Assembly (NCBI GenBank): GCA_963763085.1
Contig: CAVXNB010000001.1
Location: 124,001-188,000 of the forward strand
DNA length: 64,000 bases
Reading direction: 5' to 3'
Source of the DNA: CAVXNB01 sp963763085
GTDB taxonomy: Bacteria; Actinomycetota; Acidimicrobiia; Acidimicrobiales; Bog-793
Below the pieces are notes generated by a model. The model searched no databases and was not told the DNA's origin. It saw nothing but the letters and a program-made list of their open reading frames with translations. The translations under genes were made by a program, and so were the position numbers. Shown one piece after another: positions 1 through 8,561 of this stretch; the stretch's first letter is position 1; every line of letters starts with the position of its first letter.

Positions 1-31
1 TCGTCGCCGCTCCGCACCCGAGACAGCGGGC

Positions 32-1039
32 CTAGGCGATAGCCGGTATGACCTCCTCGGCCACGAGATGGAGGGTCTCGTGCTCCGATTCGTCGGGAAA
101 GAAGATGGCTACCGAGCTGAGGCCCGCGTCGACCCAGCCGCTCACTTTTTCCGCAACCTCGTCGGGAGTCCCCACGAGCGCCAGATCCTCGAGCCACTGG
201 TCGGGCATCTCTCGGGCGACCGCGTCGGTACCCCCGCGTTCCAAGATGGCCCCGAGCTGGTCGGAGATTCCGTAGGCGGCGAACGTGTTCATCGACGCGA
301 ATTCCCCAAGAAACGAGGCAAGTACCGGACGCGCCTTCCGACGCGCCTCGGCCCCGTCGCGGTCGACGCAGGCCAGGGCGATCGTCGAGTACGCCATCTC
401 CTCAGGTCGACGGCCGGCCCTCTCGAGTCCGATCGCCACGTGTCCCATGGCGTATCGGAAGTACTCCAGCCCTGCGGTTGCCGCGAAGAGTGTCACATCC
501 GCAAGCTCACCGGCGAGCTGCAACATCTTGGGGCCCATGACGCCCATCGTGATGGGCACATCGGCGGCGGCAAAGTGGGTGATGCCCACAGCGTCGAGCG
601 AGACGTGCTCACCTTCGAACGTCACGACCTCGCCGGTCAACAAGCGCTGCAAGGCACCGATGCGCTCTCGCATCGCCGCCACAGGGGTGTCGGGCATGAT
701 TCCCATCTGCCGGAGCCAGTCCGGGAGCCCGAGGCCGATACCGGGCCGGAACCGTCCCGGGAAGGCTCTGCTGATGCCGGCTATCTCCATGGCGAGGATG
801 GCCGGGTGGCGAGTCAGAGCCGACACGATGCTGGTCCCGACCGGGATGGCCCGGGTAGCCGAGAGTGCGAGGGTGACGCCGACCTGAGCAGGGATGTAGA
901 AACAGTCCTCCGGCACCGTGAGATGGGAGTAACCCATCTCCTCGAGGCGGCGGGCCGTTTCGGGAATCTGCTCCGGAGGGGTCATGTCACCGATCGCCAC
1001 GCCGATGGGGTGGGCGTACAAGGCGGGCCCTCTACTCAT
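32..1039 (-). CDS. LLM-class F420-dependent oxidoreductase
   Basis: Predicted 335-residue luciferase-like TIM-barrel oxidoreductase. The N-terminus (TARRLEEMGYSHLTVPEDCF) and the mid-protein GRFRPGIGLGLPDWLRQMGI stretch are typical of actinobacterial LLM-class enzymes, which usually use F420 or FMN to move hydride to or from small organic substrates. The substrate cannot be deduced. An in-frame ATG 69 nt further upstream exists, but the start at 1039 (MSRGP) is preferred because GGAAGGA lies a few bases before it. It is divergent from the Eis-like gene with only about 20-45 bp between them, so the promoters must overlap. The family call is firm; cofactor choice is inferred from the lineage. 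Confidence 0.85.
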   Translation of the reverse strand: MSRGPALYAHPIGVAIGDMTPPEQIPETARRLEEMGYSHLTVPEDCFYIPAQVGVTLALSATRAIPVGTSIVSALTRHPAILAMEIAGISRAFPGRFRPGIGLGLPDWLRQMGIMPDTPVAAMRERIGALQRLLTGEVVTFEGEHVSLDAVGITHFAAADVPITMGVMGPKMLQLAGELADVTLFAATAGLEYFRYAMGHVAIGLERAGRRPEEMAYSTIALACVDRDGAEARRKARPVLASFLGEFASMNTFAAYGISDQLGAILERGGTDAVAREMPDQWLEDLALVGTPDEVAEKVSGWVDAGLSSVAIFFPDESEHETLHLVAEEVIPAIA

Positions 1040-1058
1040 GGACGATCCTTCCTTCCAG

Positions 1059-2303
1059 ATGGCAAAGAGTAGGGTCCCACGCGTGGCCCTCGAAGTGCGA
1101 ACGATCAAGTCGTCGGAGTTCCCGAGCTTCGTCGCCTGCGCGGGCGCGGGCTTCTTCCACCCGGTCGCCGAGGGCTATCCGGAGTACTTCCTCGGAGACG
1201 TCGATCTGGAACGGACGTGGGCCGCCTTCGACGGCGGTGGCCTCGTCGGGACCCTCCGGTCGTTCGCGACCGAGCTCACCGTCCCCGAGCGGGTGCACGT
1301 GCCCGCAGCGGCGCTCACGAATGTCACGGTGGCACCGACGCACCGGCGACAGGGCCTTCTCACCGAGATGATCTCGGGCGACCTTCGCGCCGCCCGCGAT
1401 CGCGGCGAGCACGTCGGAATACTGATCGCTTCTGAGTTCCCGATCTATGGACGCTTCGGCTACGGCGCCGCCGTCGAGGGTGCGAGGTACACGGTTCGGG
1501 CCGACCACGCCCGGTTCCGAGAGGCGGGCGCCGGGACGATGGAACGCGTCACGCTCGCGGCCCTGCGCCAGGTGGCCCCGGCCGTGTACGAACGGTTCCG
1601 GCTCGACCAGCCGGGCTCGATCGAGCGGTCGGCGCGCTGGTGGGACCGCGTACTGCACCAGGTCGAGGTGCCAGGGGCCGATCCTTCGACGGACCAGGCG
1701 GCCATCTACCGCTCGCCCGACGGCGACCTGGAGGGCTACGTGCGCTATCAGGGCAAGCAGAGCTGGGAGGACATGCGTCCGACCGGGGTGCTCACGGTCG
1801 AGGAGATCGTCGCCACGACGCCGGCTGCCTACCAGAGCCTCTGGCGGTACTGCTGTGACATCGACCTGATGACAACGGTGGAGGCTGGCGACCGGTGTGT
1901 GGAGGAGCCGTTGGCGTTTCTCCTGACCGACGGGCGAGCTGTGCGGCAAACCGGCCGCTACGACTTCATCTGGGTCCGAGTCCTGGACCCGTGCGCCGCG
2001 CTCGCGGCGCGCCGCTACCGGGTGGAGGGCCGGATCGTTCTCGAGATAATCGACCCGCTCGGCTTCGCAAGCGGACGCTATGCGCTCGAAGGAGGTCCGA
2101 CCGGAGCCAATTGTGTCCGGTCGACCGAGGAGCCGGAGGTGACCTTGCCCGTGGACGCACTTGGGTCCATCTACCTCGGCGGGGTGTCCCTCCACGTGCT
2201 CGCCGCGGCCGGCCGCGTGGACGAGCAACGGGACGGTGCGGTGAAGAGAGCCGATCTCATGTTCGGTGCTGGGCGCCCTCCTTGGTGCACCACCTGGTTC
2301 TGA
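1059..2303 (+). CDS. Eis-like GNAT N-acetyltransferase
   Basis: About 406-414 residues. The N-terminal GNAT fold shows VTVAPTHRRQGLLTEMI, the acetyl-CoA binding signature (V-x-P-x-x-R-R-Q-G), then a second GNAT-like half and a sterol-carrier-like C-terminal domain ending in Trp-Phe. In mycobacterial Eis the C-terminal Phe carboxylate takes part in catalysis, so the terminal Phe here supports an Eis-type enzyme. Eis proteins acetylate amines on aminoglycosides, polyamines or peptides; the native substrate is unknown. The start could be ATG 1059 or GTG 1083; the GTG would leave more room for the divergent promoters. No operon partner is evident. Confidence 0.85.
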   Translation: MAKSRVPRVALEVRTIKSSEFPSFVACAGAGFFHPVAEGYPEYFLGDVDLERTWAAFDGGGLVGTLRSFATELTVPERVHVPAAALTNVTVAPTHRRQGLLTEMISGDLRAARDRGEHVGILIASEFPIYGRFGYGAAVEGARYTVRADHARFREAGAGTMERVTLAALRQVAPAVYERFRLDQPGSIERSARWWDRVLHQVEVPGADPSTDQAAIYRSPDGDLEGYVRYQGKQSWEDMRPTGVLTVEEIVATTPAAYQSLWRYCCDIDLMTTVEAGDRCVEEPLAFLLTDGRAVRQTGRYDFIWVRVLDPCAALAARRYRVEGRIVLEIIDPLGFASGRYALEGGPTGANCVRSTEEPEVTLPVDALGSIYLGGVSLHVLAAAGRVDEQRDGAVKRADLMFGAGRPPWCTTWF

Positions 2304-2456
2304 TCGGCCCCCGCTGGGCACTCAGAGGCGGCCAATGCCCTGCGCGTGACCTCAGGGCACGTAGCATCGGTCTTTGAGACCTGTTCCAGGCCGGCGCGGC
2401 GCCGAGTTCATCCGCCGCACATGACAACCCAAGGGGCACCGAATGGTCAGGTACCG

Positions 2457-2867
2457 ATGAGCGACACGCACGAGGAAGGGGCACTCGAAGACCTCGAGTT
2501 CGAGCCGACCCCGAGCGACGCCGACGGCGTAGGCCGCGCCGGGCTTGACGAGGTGCTGAGTGATCTGTTCGTGGCCATCGAGGAGCTCGGTCTCGCGTCG
2601 GGCGATGCCGAAGAGTCGACCTCGGGGACGGCTGGTTGCTACCTGTCGACGGTGCCTTCCGACCGTCATGGCCACCGAGGTGTCGTCGTCGGCTGGCTGT
2701 TGCCGCCGTCGGCTGCCGCCGAGGGGAGCGCACCGCCTCTGCGAACCGAGTCGGTGGACATTCTCAACGAGGCGCTCGGTCCGTTGCTGCTCGGTCTCGG
2801 CTTCCCGATCGAGCCCTATTCAGCTGACGGCCAGTGGCTCGTGACGGGTCCTCGCAAGACTTCCTGA
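2457..2867 (+). CDS. hypothetical acidic protein
   Basis: About 136 residues from ATG 2457; an alternative ATG at 2421 adds 12 residues. The first third is very acidic and low complexity (EEGALEDLEFEPTPSDADGV). The rest looks foldable: a helix around LDEVLSDLFVAIEELGL, then a predicted strand-rich part (GVVVGWLLPP) and SVDILNEALGPLLLGLGF. No family is recognised. It stands alone between the Eis-like gene and the permease gene, and a weak GGTCAGGT precedes 2457. Coding potential is supported by reading-frame composition, but function is unknown. Confidence 0.5.
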   Translation: MSDTHEEGALEDLEFEPTPSDADGVGRAGLDEVLSDLFVAIEELGLASGDAEESTSGTAGCYLSTVPSDRHGHRGVVVGWLLPPSAAAEGSAPPLRTESVDILNEALGPLLLGLGFPIEPYSADGQWLVTGPRKTS

Positions 2868-2996
2868 CGGGCGAGTTCCTCACCGCCGCCTGCTCTGTAG
2901 CGCCCGGAGACGAGAAACGGACCCGCTCGCACGCGAAGGGGTAGCGTTTTGTGACCTTGGGCGGCTTGGGGGGTTCAAGAGGGGGAGGTGCGGCGC

Positions 2997-4601
2997 ATGG
3001 CTGTGGGCGCGGTCGTCACGACGACGTCGGTACCAGCGGAGAAGGGGCTCAAAAGCGGCGCGCTAGGCCTCATCTCGAGCGTTGTCATCGGCGTTGCGTC
3101 GACGGCGCCCGCCTACAGCCTCGCCTCGACGCTCGGCTTCGTGGTCGCGTTCGTCGGGCTGCAGACCCCGATCGTGGCGATCATCGCCTTCGTTCCGATG
3201 TTGATGATCTCGATCGGCTACAGCGAGCTCAACAAGGCCGACCCGGACTGCGGCACGACGTTCACCTGGGCGGCTCGGGCCTTCGGCCCCAAGTCGGGCT
3301 GGATGGGCGGCTGGGGCATCATCGCCGCCGACGTCCTCGTCATGGCGAGCCTCGCCCAGATCGCCGGCCAGTACGTCTTCCTCCTCTTCAACGACAAGCG
3401 GATCGGGGGGGATGCGTTCAGCGGGTGGGTCCTGCTGGTGGGGATCCTCTGGATCGTCGCCATGACATACATCTGCTACCGCGGAATCGAGGTCTCGGCG
3501 AACATCCAGAAGGCTCTCCTGAGCATCGAGCTCGTCATGCTGCTCGTGCTCTCGGGGGTCGCCCTGTACAAGGTCGGAGCGGGCACGGCGCCGCCAGGGC
3601 ACATCGCCATCTCCGCATCTTGGTTCAATCCCTTCAAGATTCCTCAGTTCAAGACGTTCGTCGGCGGCTTCATCACGATGCTGTTCATCTACTGGGGCTG
3701 GGACACGGCTGTGGCCGTGAACGAGGAGACCGCCGACTCGTCGGTGGTACCGGGCAAGGCGGCGATCATCTCGACGTTCCTGCTCCTGGCCACCTACGCG
3801 CTCGTCATCTTGTCGGTCCAGTCCTACGCCGGACTCGGCACGACGGGGATCGGCCTCGGCAACACCAACAACCAGGGCGACGTCCTGTCCGTCCTGGGCG
3901 GCTCCATCTTCGGCACGTCCGGCTTCGGCAGCGTGCTCAGCCATCTCCTGTTGCTCATGGTCCTGAGCTCGGCGGCGGCGTCGACCCAGACGACGATCCT
4001 CCCCACGGCGCGTACGACGCTCTCGATGGCGGTCTACCGGTCCATCCCGGACGCCTTCGGCAAGATCCACCGCAAGCACCTGACGCCGACGGTGTCAACC
4101 CTCGCCATGGGCGGGGTGTCGATCGTCCTCTACGTGATCATGAACTACATCTCCGCCGGTACCGTCATCTCGGACTCGGTCACCGCCCTCGGCGTGCTGA
4201 TCGCGTTCTACTACGGGCTGACGGGGATCACCTGCTTCTGGTTCTACCGCAAGAATCTGACCAGCAACCTGCGCAACCTGTTCATGCAGGGCATCATCCC
4301 CCTCGTCGGTGGCGTCATCCTGTGGGCGGCCATGATCTACAGCCTGAAGGAGGATTGGGGAACAGGTTCGAGCTACACGAGCTGGCACATGCAGTTCTGG
4401 CCGCACTGGGACATCGGCGGCGTGTTCATTCTCGCCTTCGGTTCGCTTGTGCTCGGCATCGTGCTCATGCTCGTGCTGATGCCGTTCCGCCGGCCTTACT
4501 TCCGCGGCGAGACGCTGGACGGAACCAGCCCCACGCTCGTCCCGAACGTCGGCCCGGGAACGCCCGTCACGCCTGAGGTTCTGGCACAGAAGCCTGATTG
4601 A
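2997..4601 (+). CDS. APC-superfamily amino acid permease
   Basis: A 534-residue polytopic membrane protein with about 12 hydrophobic segments. The first helix (GALGLISSVVIGVASTAPAY) and the following FVPMLMISIGYSELNKADPD match the amino acid-polyamine-organocation transporters. It probably imports an amino acid or amine by cation symport; the substrate is not predictable. Start ATG 2997 is chosen over GTG 2988 because GGGGGAG (2981-2987) sits about 9 nt before the ATG, and the GTG would abut it. Monocistronic; the next gene converges on it. Confidence 0.88.
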   Translation: MAVGAVVTTTSVPAEKGLKSGALGLISSVVIGVASTAPAYSLASTLGFVVAFVGLQTPIVAIIAFVPMLMISIGYSELNKADPDCGTTFTWAARAFGPKSGWMGGWGIIAADVLVMASLAQIAGQYVFLLFNDKRIGGDAFSGWVLLVGILWIVAMTYICYRGIEVSANIQKALLSIELVMLLVLSGVALYKVGAGTAPPGHIAISASWFNPFKIPQFKTFVGGFITMLFIYWGWDTAVAVNEETADSSVVPGKAAIISTFLLLATYALVILSVQSYAGLGTTGIGLGNTNNQGDVLSVLGGSIFGTSGFGSVLSHLLLLMVLSSAAASTQTTILPTARTTLSMAVYRSIPDAFGKIHRKHLTPTVSTLAMGGVSIVLYVIMNYISAGTVISDSVTALGVLIAFYYGLTGITCFWFYRKNLTSNLRNLFMQGIIPLVGGVILWAAMIYSLKEDWGTGSSYTSWHMQFWPHWDIGGVFILAFGSLVLGIVLMLVLMPFRRPYFRGETLDGTSPTLVPNVGPGTPVTPEVLAQKPD

Positions 4602-4638
4602 GTCGAGAGAGAGCGCGCTCGAGGCGGCACCCGCTTCG

Positions 4639-5544
4639 TCAGGAGCCCCTGAGCTTCGCCGCCACCTTGCCGGCGATGGACGTCGGCACCCGGACGATCG
4701 TGACCGTACGGCCCCGAACCGCGCCCGTCGACAGGTAGCCGATCACCTCACCGCCCAAGACGACGGCGACAGCCGGACCGCCTTGCTGGAGGAGCAAGGA
4801 CCTCGCGGTGTGGGCGGAGGCAGCGGGCACAGAGACGATCAGCGAAGCAAGACCAGGCGAGGCGCTCCCCACGACGCGCGCCCGCGTGGCGCCGGTGATC
4901 GTAAAGAGGGGCGAGCCGAGAGGTGAGCAGGTCGCTTCCCCCCACCGAATGGACGCCGAGGCGTCGTAGAGCGCGACGTACGCACGGGACGGGTTCTGCG
5001 CATGCGCCGGCGGCGGCTTGCAGCCCTTGTACGACCTGCCGTCCGCGAGCCGCAGCTGCAGCGCCGTCCCGAGTGTCGCCGTGCCGCCGGCCCGGCGCGC
5101 CGGCAGGTTCGCGATCGTCGACGTCGTCGAGCTCGAAATGGCGCTCGAGCTCGCTCCACCCGACCCATCCGTACGCAAGCGCCATACGGCGGCGCCGCCA
5201 CCGATCAAGATCAGCAGCGCCGCGGCCGCGCGGGCCATGGTGAGCTGGCGGTGGGTGATACGAGATGACCGGGCGACCTGACGCATCGGCGTGACCACGA
5301 GCGCGCTTTCGAGCTGGCGCTGCCGGACGGCCGCCGGTAGCGGCTCGACCGGCACGCTCACAGCTTCGGCCGCACCTGAAAGGGACTCGAGCCGGTCCCG
5401 GCAGGAGGAGCACACCGCGAGATGGCGGGCCGCATCCGACGCCTCGCTGGCTTCGAGCTCGGCGTCGATGGACGCCGAGAGCGTCTCGTCGTCGAGGTGC
5501 CCGTCGGCGGCACAGTCAGTGTTGGGAGATGAGTCTTCGGTCAT
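4639..5544 (-). CDS. anti-sigma factor with zinc finger and C-terminal extracellular domain
   Basis: 301 residues. The N-terminus carries the ZAS-type motif H41-x3-C45-x2-C48 (HLAVCSSC), the zinc-binding fold that clamps ECF sigma factors. One transmembrane segment lies at about residues 103-122 (ARAAAALLILIGGGAAVWRL). A roughly 170-residue exported domain follows, with a Ser/Thr-rich linker. The gene overlaps the sigma factor gene by 4 nt (ATGA), so the pair is translationally coupled and almost certainly cognate. The extracellular domain is likely the signal-sensing part; its ligand is unknown. Confidence 0.85.
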   Translation of the reverse strand: MTEDSSPNTDCAADGHLDDETLSASIDAELEASEASDAARHLAVCSSCRDRLESLSGAAEAVSVPVEPLPAAVRQRQLESALVVTPMRQVARSSRITHRQLTMARAAAALLILIGGGAAVWRLRTDGSGGASSSAISSSTTSTIANLPARRAGGTATLGTALQLRLADGRSYKGCKPPPAHAQNPSRAYVALYDASASIRWGEATCSPLGSPLFTITGATRARVVGSASPGLASLIVSVPAASAHTARSLLLQQGGPAVAVVLGGEVIGYLSTGAVRGRTVTIVRVPTSIAGKVAAKLRGS

Positions 5545-6269
5545 GGGTCTTGTTTGCTTTGACGCTCCGGCGGGGAGGGTAAGTTCCCTTCGTCAGAGGC
5601 GGGTACGCGCTCCGCGCTGGCGCCCGCGTGACCGGGGGAGAGCAGGGATGCGATGGCGCCCCGGCCCCGGGCGATCCGAGAGCGGACGGTCCCGATAGGG
5701 ATCGCCAGCACCTCTGCGATCTCCGCGTAGTCGAGGTCGAGGAGATCGCGCAGCACGACGGCGGCCCGCTGTTCCTCCGGAAGCAGCTGCAAGGCCGCGT
5801 CGACGTCGAGACGGGCGCTGATCACCTCCTGCGGATCCAGCCGGCCATCCGCCGGAAAAGCGCTCTCATGGTCCTCGTCCGCCGTGGGCCGTGGCCGCCG
5901 ACCCTTTCGGCGCAGCTCGTCCAATGCGGCGTTGGTGGCAACCCGGTAAGCCCAGGTCGAAAAGGCGCTCCGCCCGTCGAAGCGGGGGAGTCCGCGGACG
6001 ATCGCGATCATTGCCTCCTGGGTCGCGTCCTCCGCGTCGTGATCATTGCCGAGCATGCGGCGGCAAAGACCGTGCAGCCGGTCCTGGTGGCGTCTGAGCA
6101 GAGCCTCGAGGGCTTCCCGGTCGCCTTGTCTCGCTGCGGTTACGAGCACGGAGTCCGTGCTTGTGGGATCGAGCGACGGGACGCGTGGGATTCCCAACGC
6201 TACCGAGCTGTCCGGATGAGATCCGGGCGGTCCGGTGGAACCGGAAGGCGGCGGGCGGCGTCGAAACAT
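5541..6269 (-). CDS. ECF-type RNA polymerase sigma factor
   Basis: 242 residues. Sigma region 2 is seen in LLRRHQDRLHGLCRRMLGND through AFSTWAYRVATNAALDELRR. Region 4 is seen in LPEEQRAAVVLRDLLDLDYA and the helix-turn-helix AEVLAIPIGTVRSRIARGR. There is no region 3, as expected of group IV (ECF) factors. It directs RNA polymerase to a small stress regulon, restrained by the anti-sigma factor encoded 4 nt overlapping downstream. The first 35 residues are Pro/Ser-rich and may be untranslated, so the true start may lie further in. It is divergent from the DUF4349 gene, a possible target. Confidence 0.9.
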   Translation of the reverse strand: MFRRRPPPSGSTGPPGSHPDSSVALGIPRVPSLDPTSTDSVLVTAARQGDREALEALLRRHQDRLHGLCRRMLGNDHDAEDATQEAMIAIVRGLPRFDGRSAFSTWAYRVATNAALDELRRKGRRPRPTADEDHESAFPADGRLDPQEVISARLDVDAALQLLPEEQRAAVVLRDLLDLDYAEIAEVLAIPIGTVRSRIARGRGAIASLLSPGHAGASAERVPASDEGNLPSPPERQSKQDP

Positions 6270-6303
6270 TCAGCCGACCAGCGGCGGAAAGGTGGGTTAA
6301 AAC

Positions 6304-7227
6304 GTGGCTGACTATCGGAAACCTCTCACGGTCGTGGCGCTCCTCGTTGTTCTCGGCGGAGTCGGTGCGGCCGTGGCCGCATCTCATCCTTCGAGTCCTT
6401 CGAGCGGGGCGGCTTCGGCGTCCACGACAACGATGATCTCGGGGCAGGAAGCGGGCGTCGGAGAAGCGAGGAGGTCAGGGGCGCCGGCCGCCGGCGGTGC
6501 GGTAGCCGACCAGACCGGAAGGATCGTCCCCGCGGCCGGCCCGGACATCATCCGTACGGGATCGATGCTGCTGTCGCTTCGAAGGGGGCATCTGCAGGCG
6601 GTCTTCGACGCCGTCACGAGCGACACCGCGCGCGAGGGCGGCTTCGTGGCGGATACCTCGACGGCATCCCAGGATCGCCAGCGGCCGACCGCCGAGCTCG
6701 TCGTCAGGGTCCCGTCCGCGCGATTCAACCACCTGATGGTCGAGGTCGCGGGGCTCGGCAAGGTCGAGAGCCAGCAGGTCCAAGGCCAGGACGTGACTGG
6801 ACAGCTCGTAAACATCTCGGCCCGGATCACGAATCTGCAGGCGGAGGAGGAGGCACTGCGAACCCTGGTGGAAGCGGCCCGCTCGGTGCCGAACATCCTC
6901 AGGGTCCAGAACGAGCTCTTCACCGTCGAGTCGGAGATCGAGCAGCTGTCCGCCCAGCAGGCGTCGCTGGACAATCAGACCACCTACGCCACGCTGACCG
7001 TCAATCTCGAGGTTGCAGCGGTTCCGCCGCCGGCCAAGCCGAAAGGCGAGAACACCCTTGTGCGGGCGGTGAAGCTGGCGGGGCACAACGTGGCCGTCGC
7101 CGGCCGGGCGATCGTCCTCGGGGTGGGCTGGGCGTTCCCCCTGCTCATCCTCGCCGGCCTCGCGCTGGTCGTCTGGCGACTGAGGCGGCGTCGCGCGATG
7201 ACGACACCCTCGCCTGCCGGCTCGTGA
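6304..7227 (+). CDS. DUF4349 domain-containing membrane protein
   Basis: 307 residues from GTG 6304, preceded by AAAGGTGGG. An N-terminal hydrophobic segment (about 8-26) acts as signal or anchor, then comes a Ser/Thr/Ala linker. The DUF4349 body runs from RTGSMLLSLRRG to QTTYATLTVNLEV and includes a predicted coiled coil (ITNLQAEEEALRTLVEAAR and ELFTVESEIEQLSAQQASL). A second transmembrane helix near residues 260-282 is followed by a basic tail. DUF4349 proteins are envelope proteins of unknown biochemical role. Divergent position next to the sigma/anti-sigma pair suggests it could belong to their regulon. Confidence 0.8.
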   Translation: MADYRKPLTVVALLVVLGGVGAAVAASHPSSPSSGAASASTTTMISGQEAGVGEARRSGAPAAGGAVADQTGRIVPAAGPDIIRTGSMLLSLRRGHLQAVFDAVTSDTAREGGFVADTSTASQDRQRPTAELVVRVPSARFNHLMVEVAGLGKVESQQVQGQDVTGQLVNISARITNLQAEEEALRTLVEAARSVPNILRVQNELFTVESEIEQLSAQQASLDNQTTYATLTVNLEVAAVPPPAKPKGENTLVRAVKLAGHNVAVAGRAIVLGVGWAFPLLILAGLALVVWRLRRRRAMTTPSPAGS

Positions 7228-7257
7228 GGCGCGGCTCGGCACCGGTTCGGCGTGCGG

Positions 7258-7713
7258 CTAGCGGGGCTCCCAGGCATCGGGGCGGGCCACGAGCCGTGCG
7301 ACCTGGTCGGGGAGCTTGCCGGACACGACCTGCTCGAGGGTGACCTCGTCGAGGACGTCGCGCAGGCAGGCGCGGACGGCGACCCAGACCTTCTGGAGAT
7401 GCTGCGCGGCCGCTTCGTAGCTCGCGGACTCCGGCCGCATCCCGCGCACCTCGGCGAGAGGGCCTTCTAGCCGGCGGAAGACCTCGCCGACCGTGATCTC
7501 CGACGCGGGCCGAGCGAGCTGGTACCCGCCCTCGTTGCCGCGTTGGCTCGTGACGATCCCCACGCGACGCAGGTCGTTCAGGATTGCGCGGAGGAAACGA
7601 ACGGGGAGGCCCTGCGACTGAGCCAGCTCCTCGGCGGTGAGTGGCTCGCCGCCACGAGCGGCCAACGTGCAGAGGGCTCGAAGCGCGTACTCCACTCTGG
7701 CTGAGATGTGCAT
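7258..7713 (-). CDS. Rrf2-family transcriptional regulator
   Basis: 151 residues. It begins with the hallmark MHISARVEYALRALCTLAA, followed by the winged HTH (LTAEELAQSQGLPVRFLRAI) and the wing QRGNEGGYQLARPASEI. Rrf2 proteins include IscR, NsrR and CymR. The three-cysteine cluster that ligates Fe-S in IscR and NsrR is absent: only two Cys occur, one in helix 1 and one near residue 118. It is therefore more likely a CymR-like or cluster-free member. No adjacent Fe-S or cysteine gene indicates its regulon. Confidence 0.88.
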   Translation of the reverse strand: MHISARVEYALRALCTLAARGGEPLTAEELAQSQGLPVRFLRAILNDLRRVGIVTSQRGNEGGYQLARPASEITVGEVFRRLEGPLAEVRGMRPESASYEAAAQHLQKVWVAVRACLRDVLDEVTLEQVVSGKLPDQVARLVARPDAWEPR

Positions 7714-7844
7714 GAGGGCTTCCAGTCCGATCGGGCCCGCCGTCGTGGCCGAAAGCCGATTATAGGGAGCGGCCGATCCGGCAGGCGCTCATTGACCTGG
7801 TAGAAGGCTTTACGACAGAAGCCGCTCTGACTCCTGCGGCGGGA

Positions 7845-8336
7845 TCACTCCTCGGAAAGCAGGTTGGAGTCGACCGCCTGCAGGTAGCTGCTCCACGCCG
7901 CACGGACGGCCTCGCGGTGGGCGTCCAGCTCACCGTCGACCGCAGCTCGGTAGGCCGCTCTGGCGTTGTCCACGGACCGGAGGTAGCCCTCGCGGGCGAT
8001 GGACATGCTCTCGTTGTAGGTCTTGCGGATCTGGGCAGCCAGCTCGTTGTAGGTGGCGCGTGCCTGGGCGACGATGTCGCGCCGCATCGTGGCCGGAGCG
8101 CTCGCAACCGCCTGCTTGTAGTCGCCCCAGGCCTCGTCGATGGCCTTTCCGTGAGCTTCCTCGGCCGCACTCTGCGCTTCCTCGTAGACCTCCCGCACTG
8201 GCTTGAGAGCCTCTTCGTAGTCTTCCCAGGCGCCCTCGACGGCCTCGCGGTAGATCTCCCAAGCATCATCGATGATGCCGAGGTAGTGGTTGCGGGCCTC
8301 CAGGTCCGACGCCCCGCTGTCGCCGTCTCTAGGCAT
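7845..8336 (-). CDS. all-helical 11-residue-repeat protein, hypothetical
   Basis: 163 residues, almost all predicted helix, rich in Ala, Glu, Tyr and Trp. A recurring unit of form A-(W/x)-x-x-Y-x-x-A with about 11-residue spacing is visible: AWEIYREAVEG, AWEDYEEALKP, REVYEEAQSAA, AWGDYKQAVAS, KTYNESMSIAR, EGYLRSVDNAR, AAWSSYLQAVD. The period suggests a right-handed hendecad coiled coil or a membrane-surface helix. There is no signal peptide or transmembrane segment. A strong GGGAGGAGGGTGG precedes the ATG. No family is recognised. A competing frame at 7760-8269 is rejected because only this frame gives the repeat. Confidence 0.65.
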   Translation of the reverse strand: MPRDGDSGASDLEARNHYLGIIDDAWEIYREAVEGAWEDYEEALKPVREVYEEAQSAAEEAHGKAIDEAWGDYKQAVASAPATMRRDIVAQARATYNELAAQIRKTYNESMSIAREGYLRSVDNARAAYRAAVDGELDAHREAVRAAWSSYLQAVDSNLLSEE

Positions 8337-8361
8337 CAGCCACCCTCCTCCCGAGCCAATC

Positions 8362-8381
8362 GCCGGGCATTCGCCCGGCGT
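8362..8381 (-). terminator. GC-rich hairpin between the UvrD-like gene and the repeat protein
   Basis: A perfect 8-bp GC stem (CGCCGGGC / GCCCGGCG) with an ATTC loop. It lies downstream of the helicase stop and immediately upstream of the ribosome binding site of the 8336 gene. It may attenuate or terminate helicase transcription, or lie in the 5' leader of the repeat protein. There is no U-tract. The remainder of 8337-8561 shows nothing else. Confidence 0.4.
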
Positions 8382-8561
8382 CTTGTCGCCTCACGGAAAA
8401 GGCCACATCTTGCCGTTCCGTGCAGCTGCGTCTCCCACGGCCCCCGCGACAGCGGGACCCTCGTACCGGTGATGTTACTGCGGTGCCAATGCTAGTCGGG
8501 TGGAACACGGTGTGGCACCAATGGGCCGATGCTGGCCGGCGCCAGCCTCGGGCGTGCGCCT

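Noticed and set aside
2951..4576. A 541-codon plus-strand frame over the permease gene.
   Set aside because: Arg/His/Gly-rich low-complexity translation in a shifted frame; the permease frame has clear membrane helices and a ribosome binding site.
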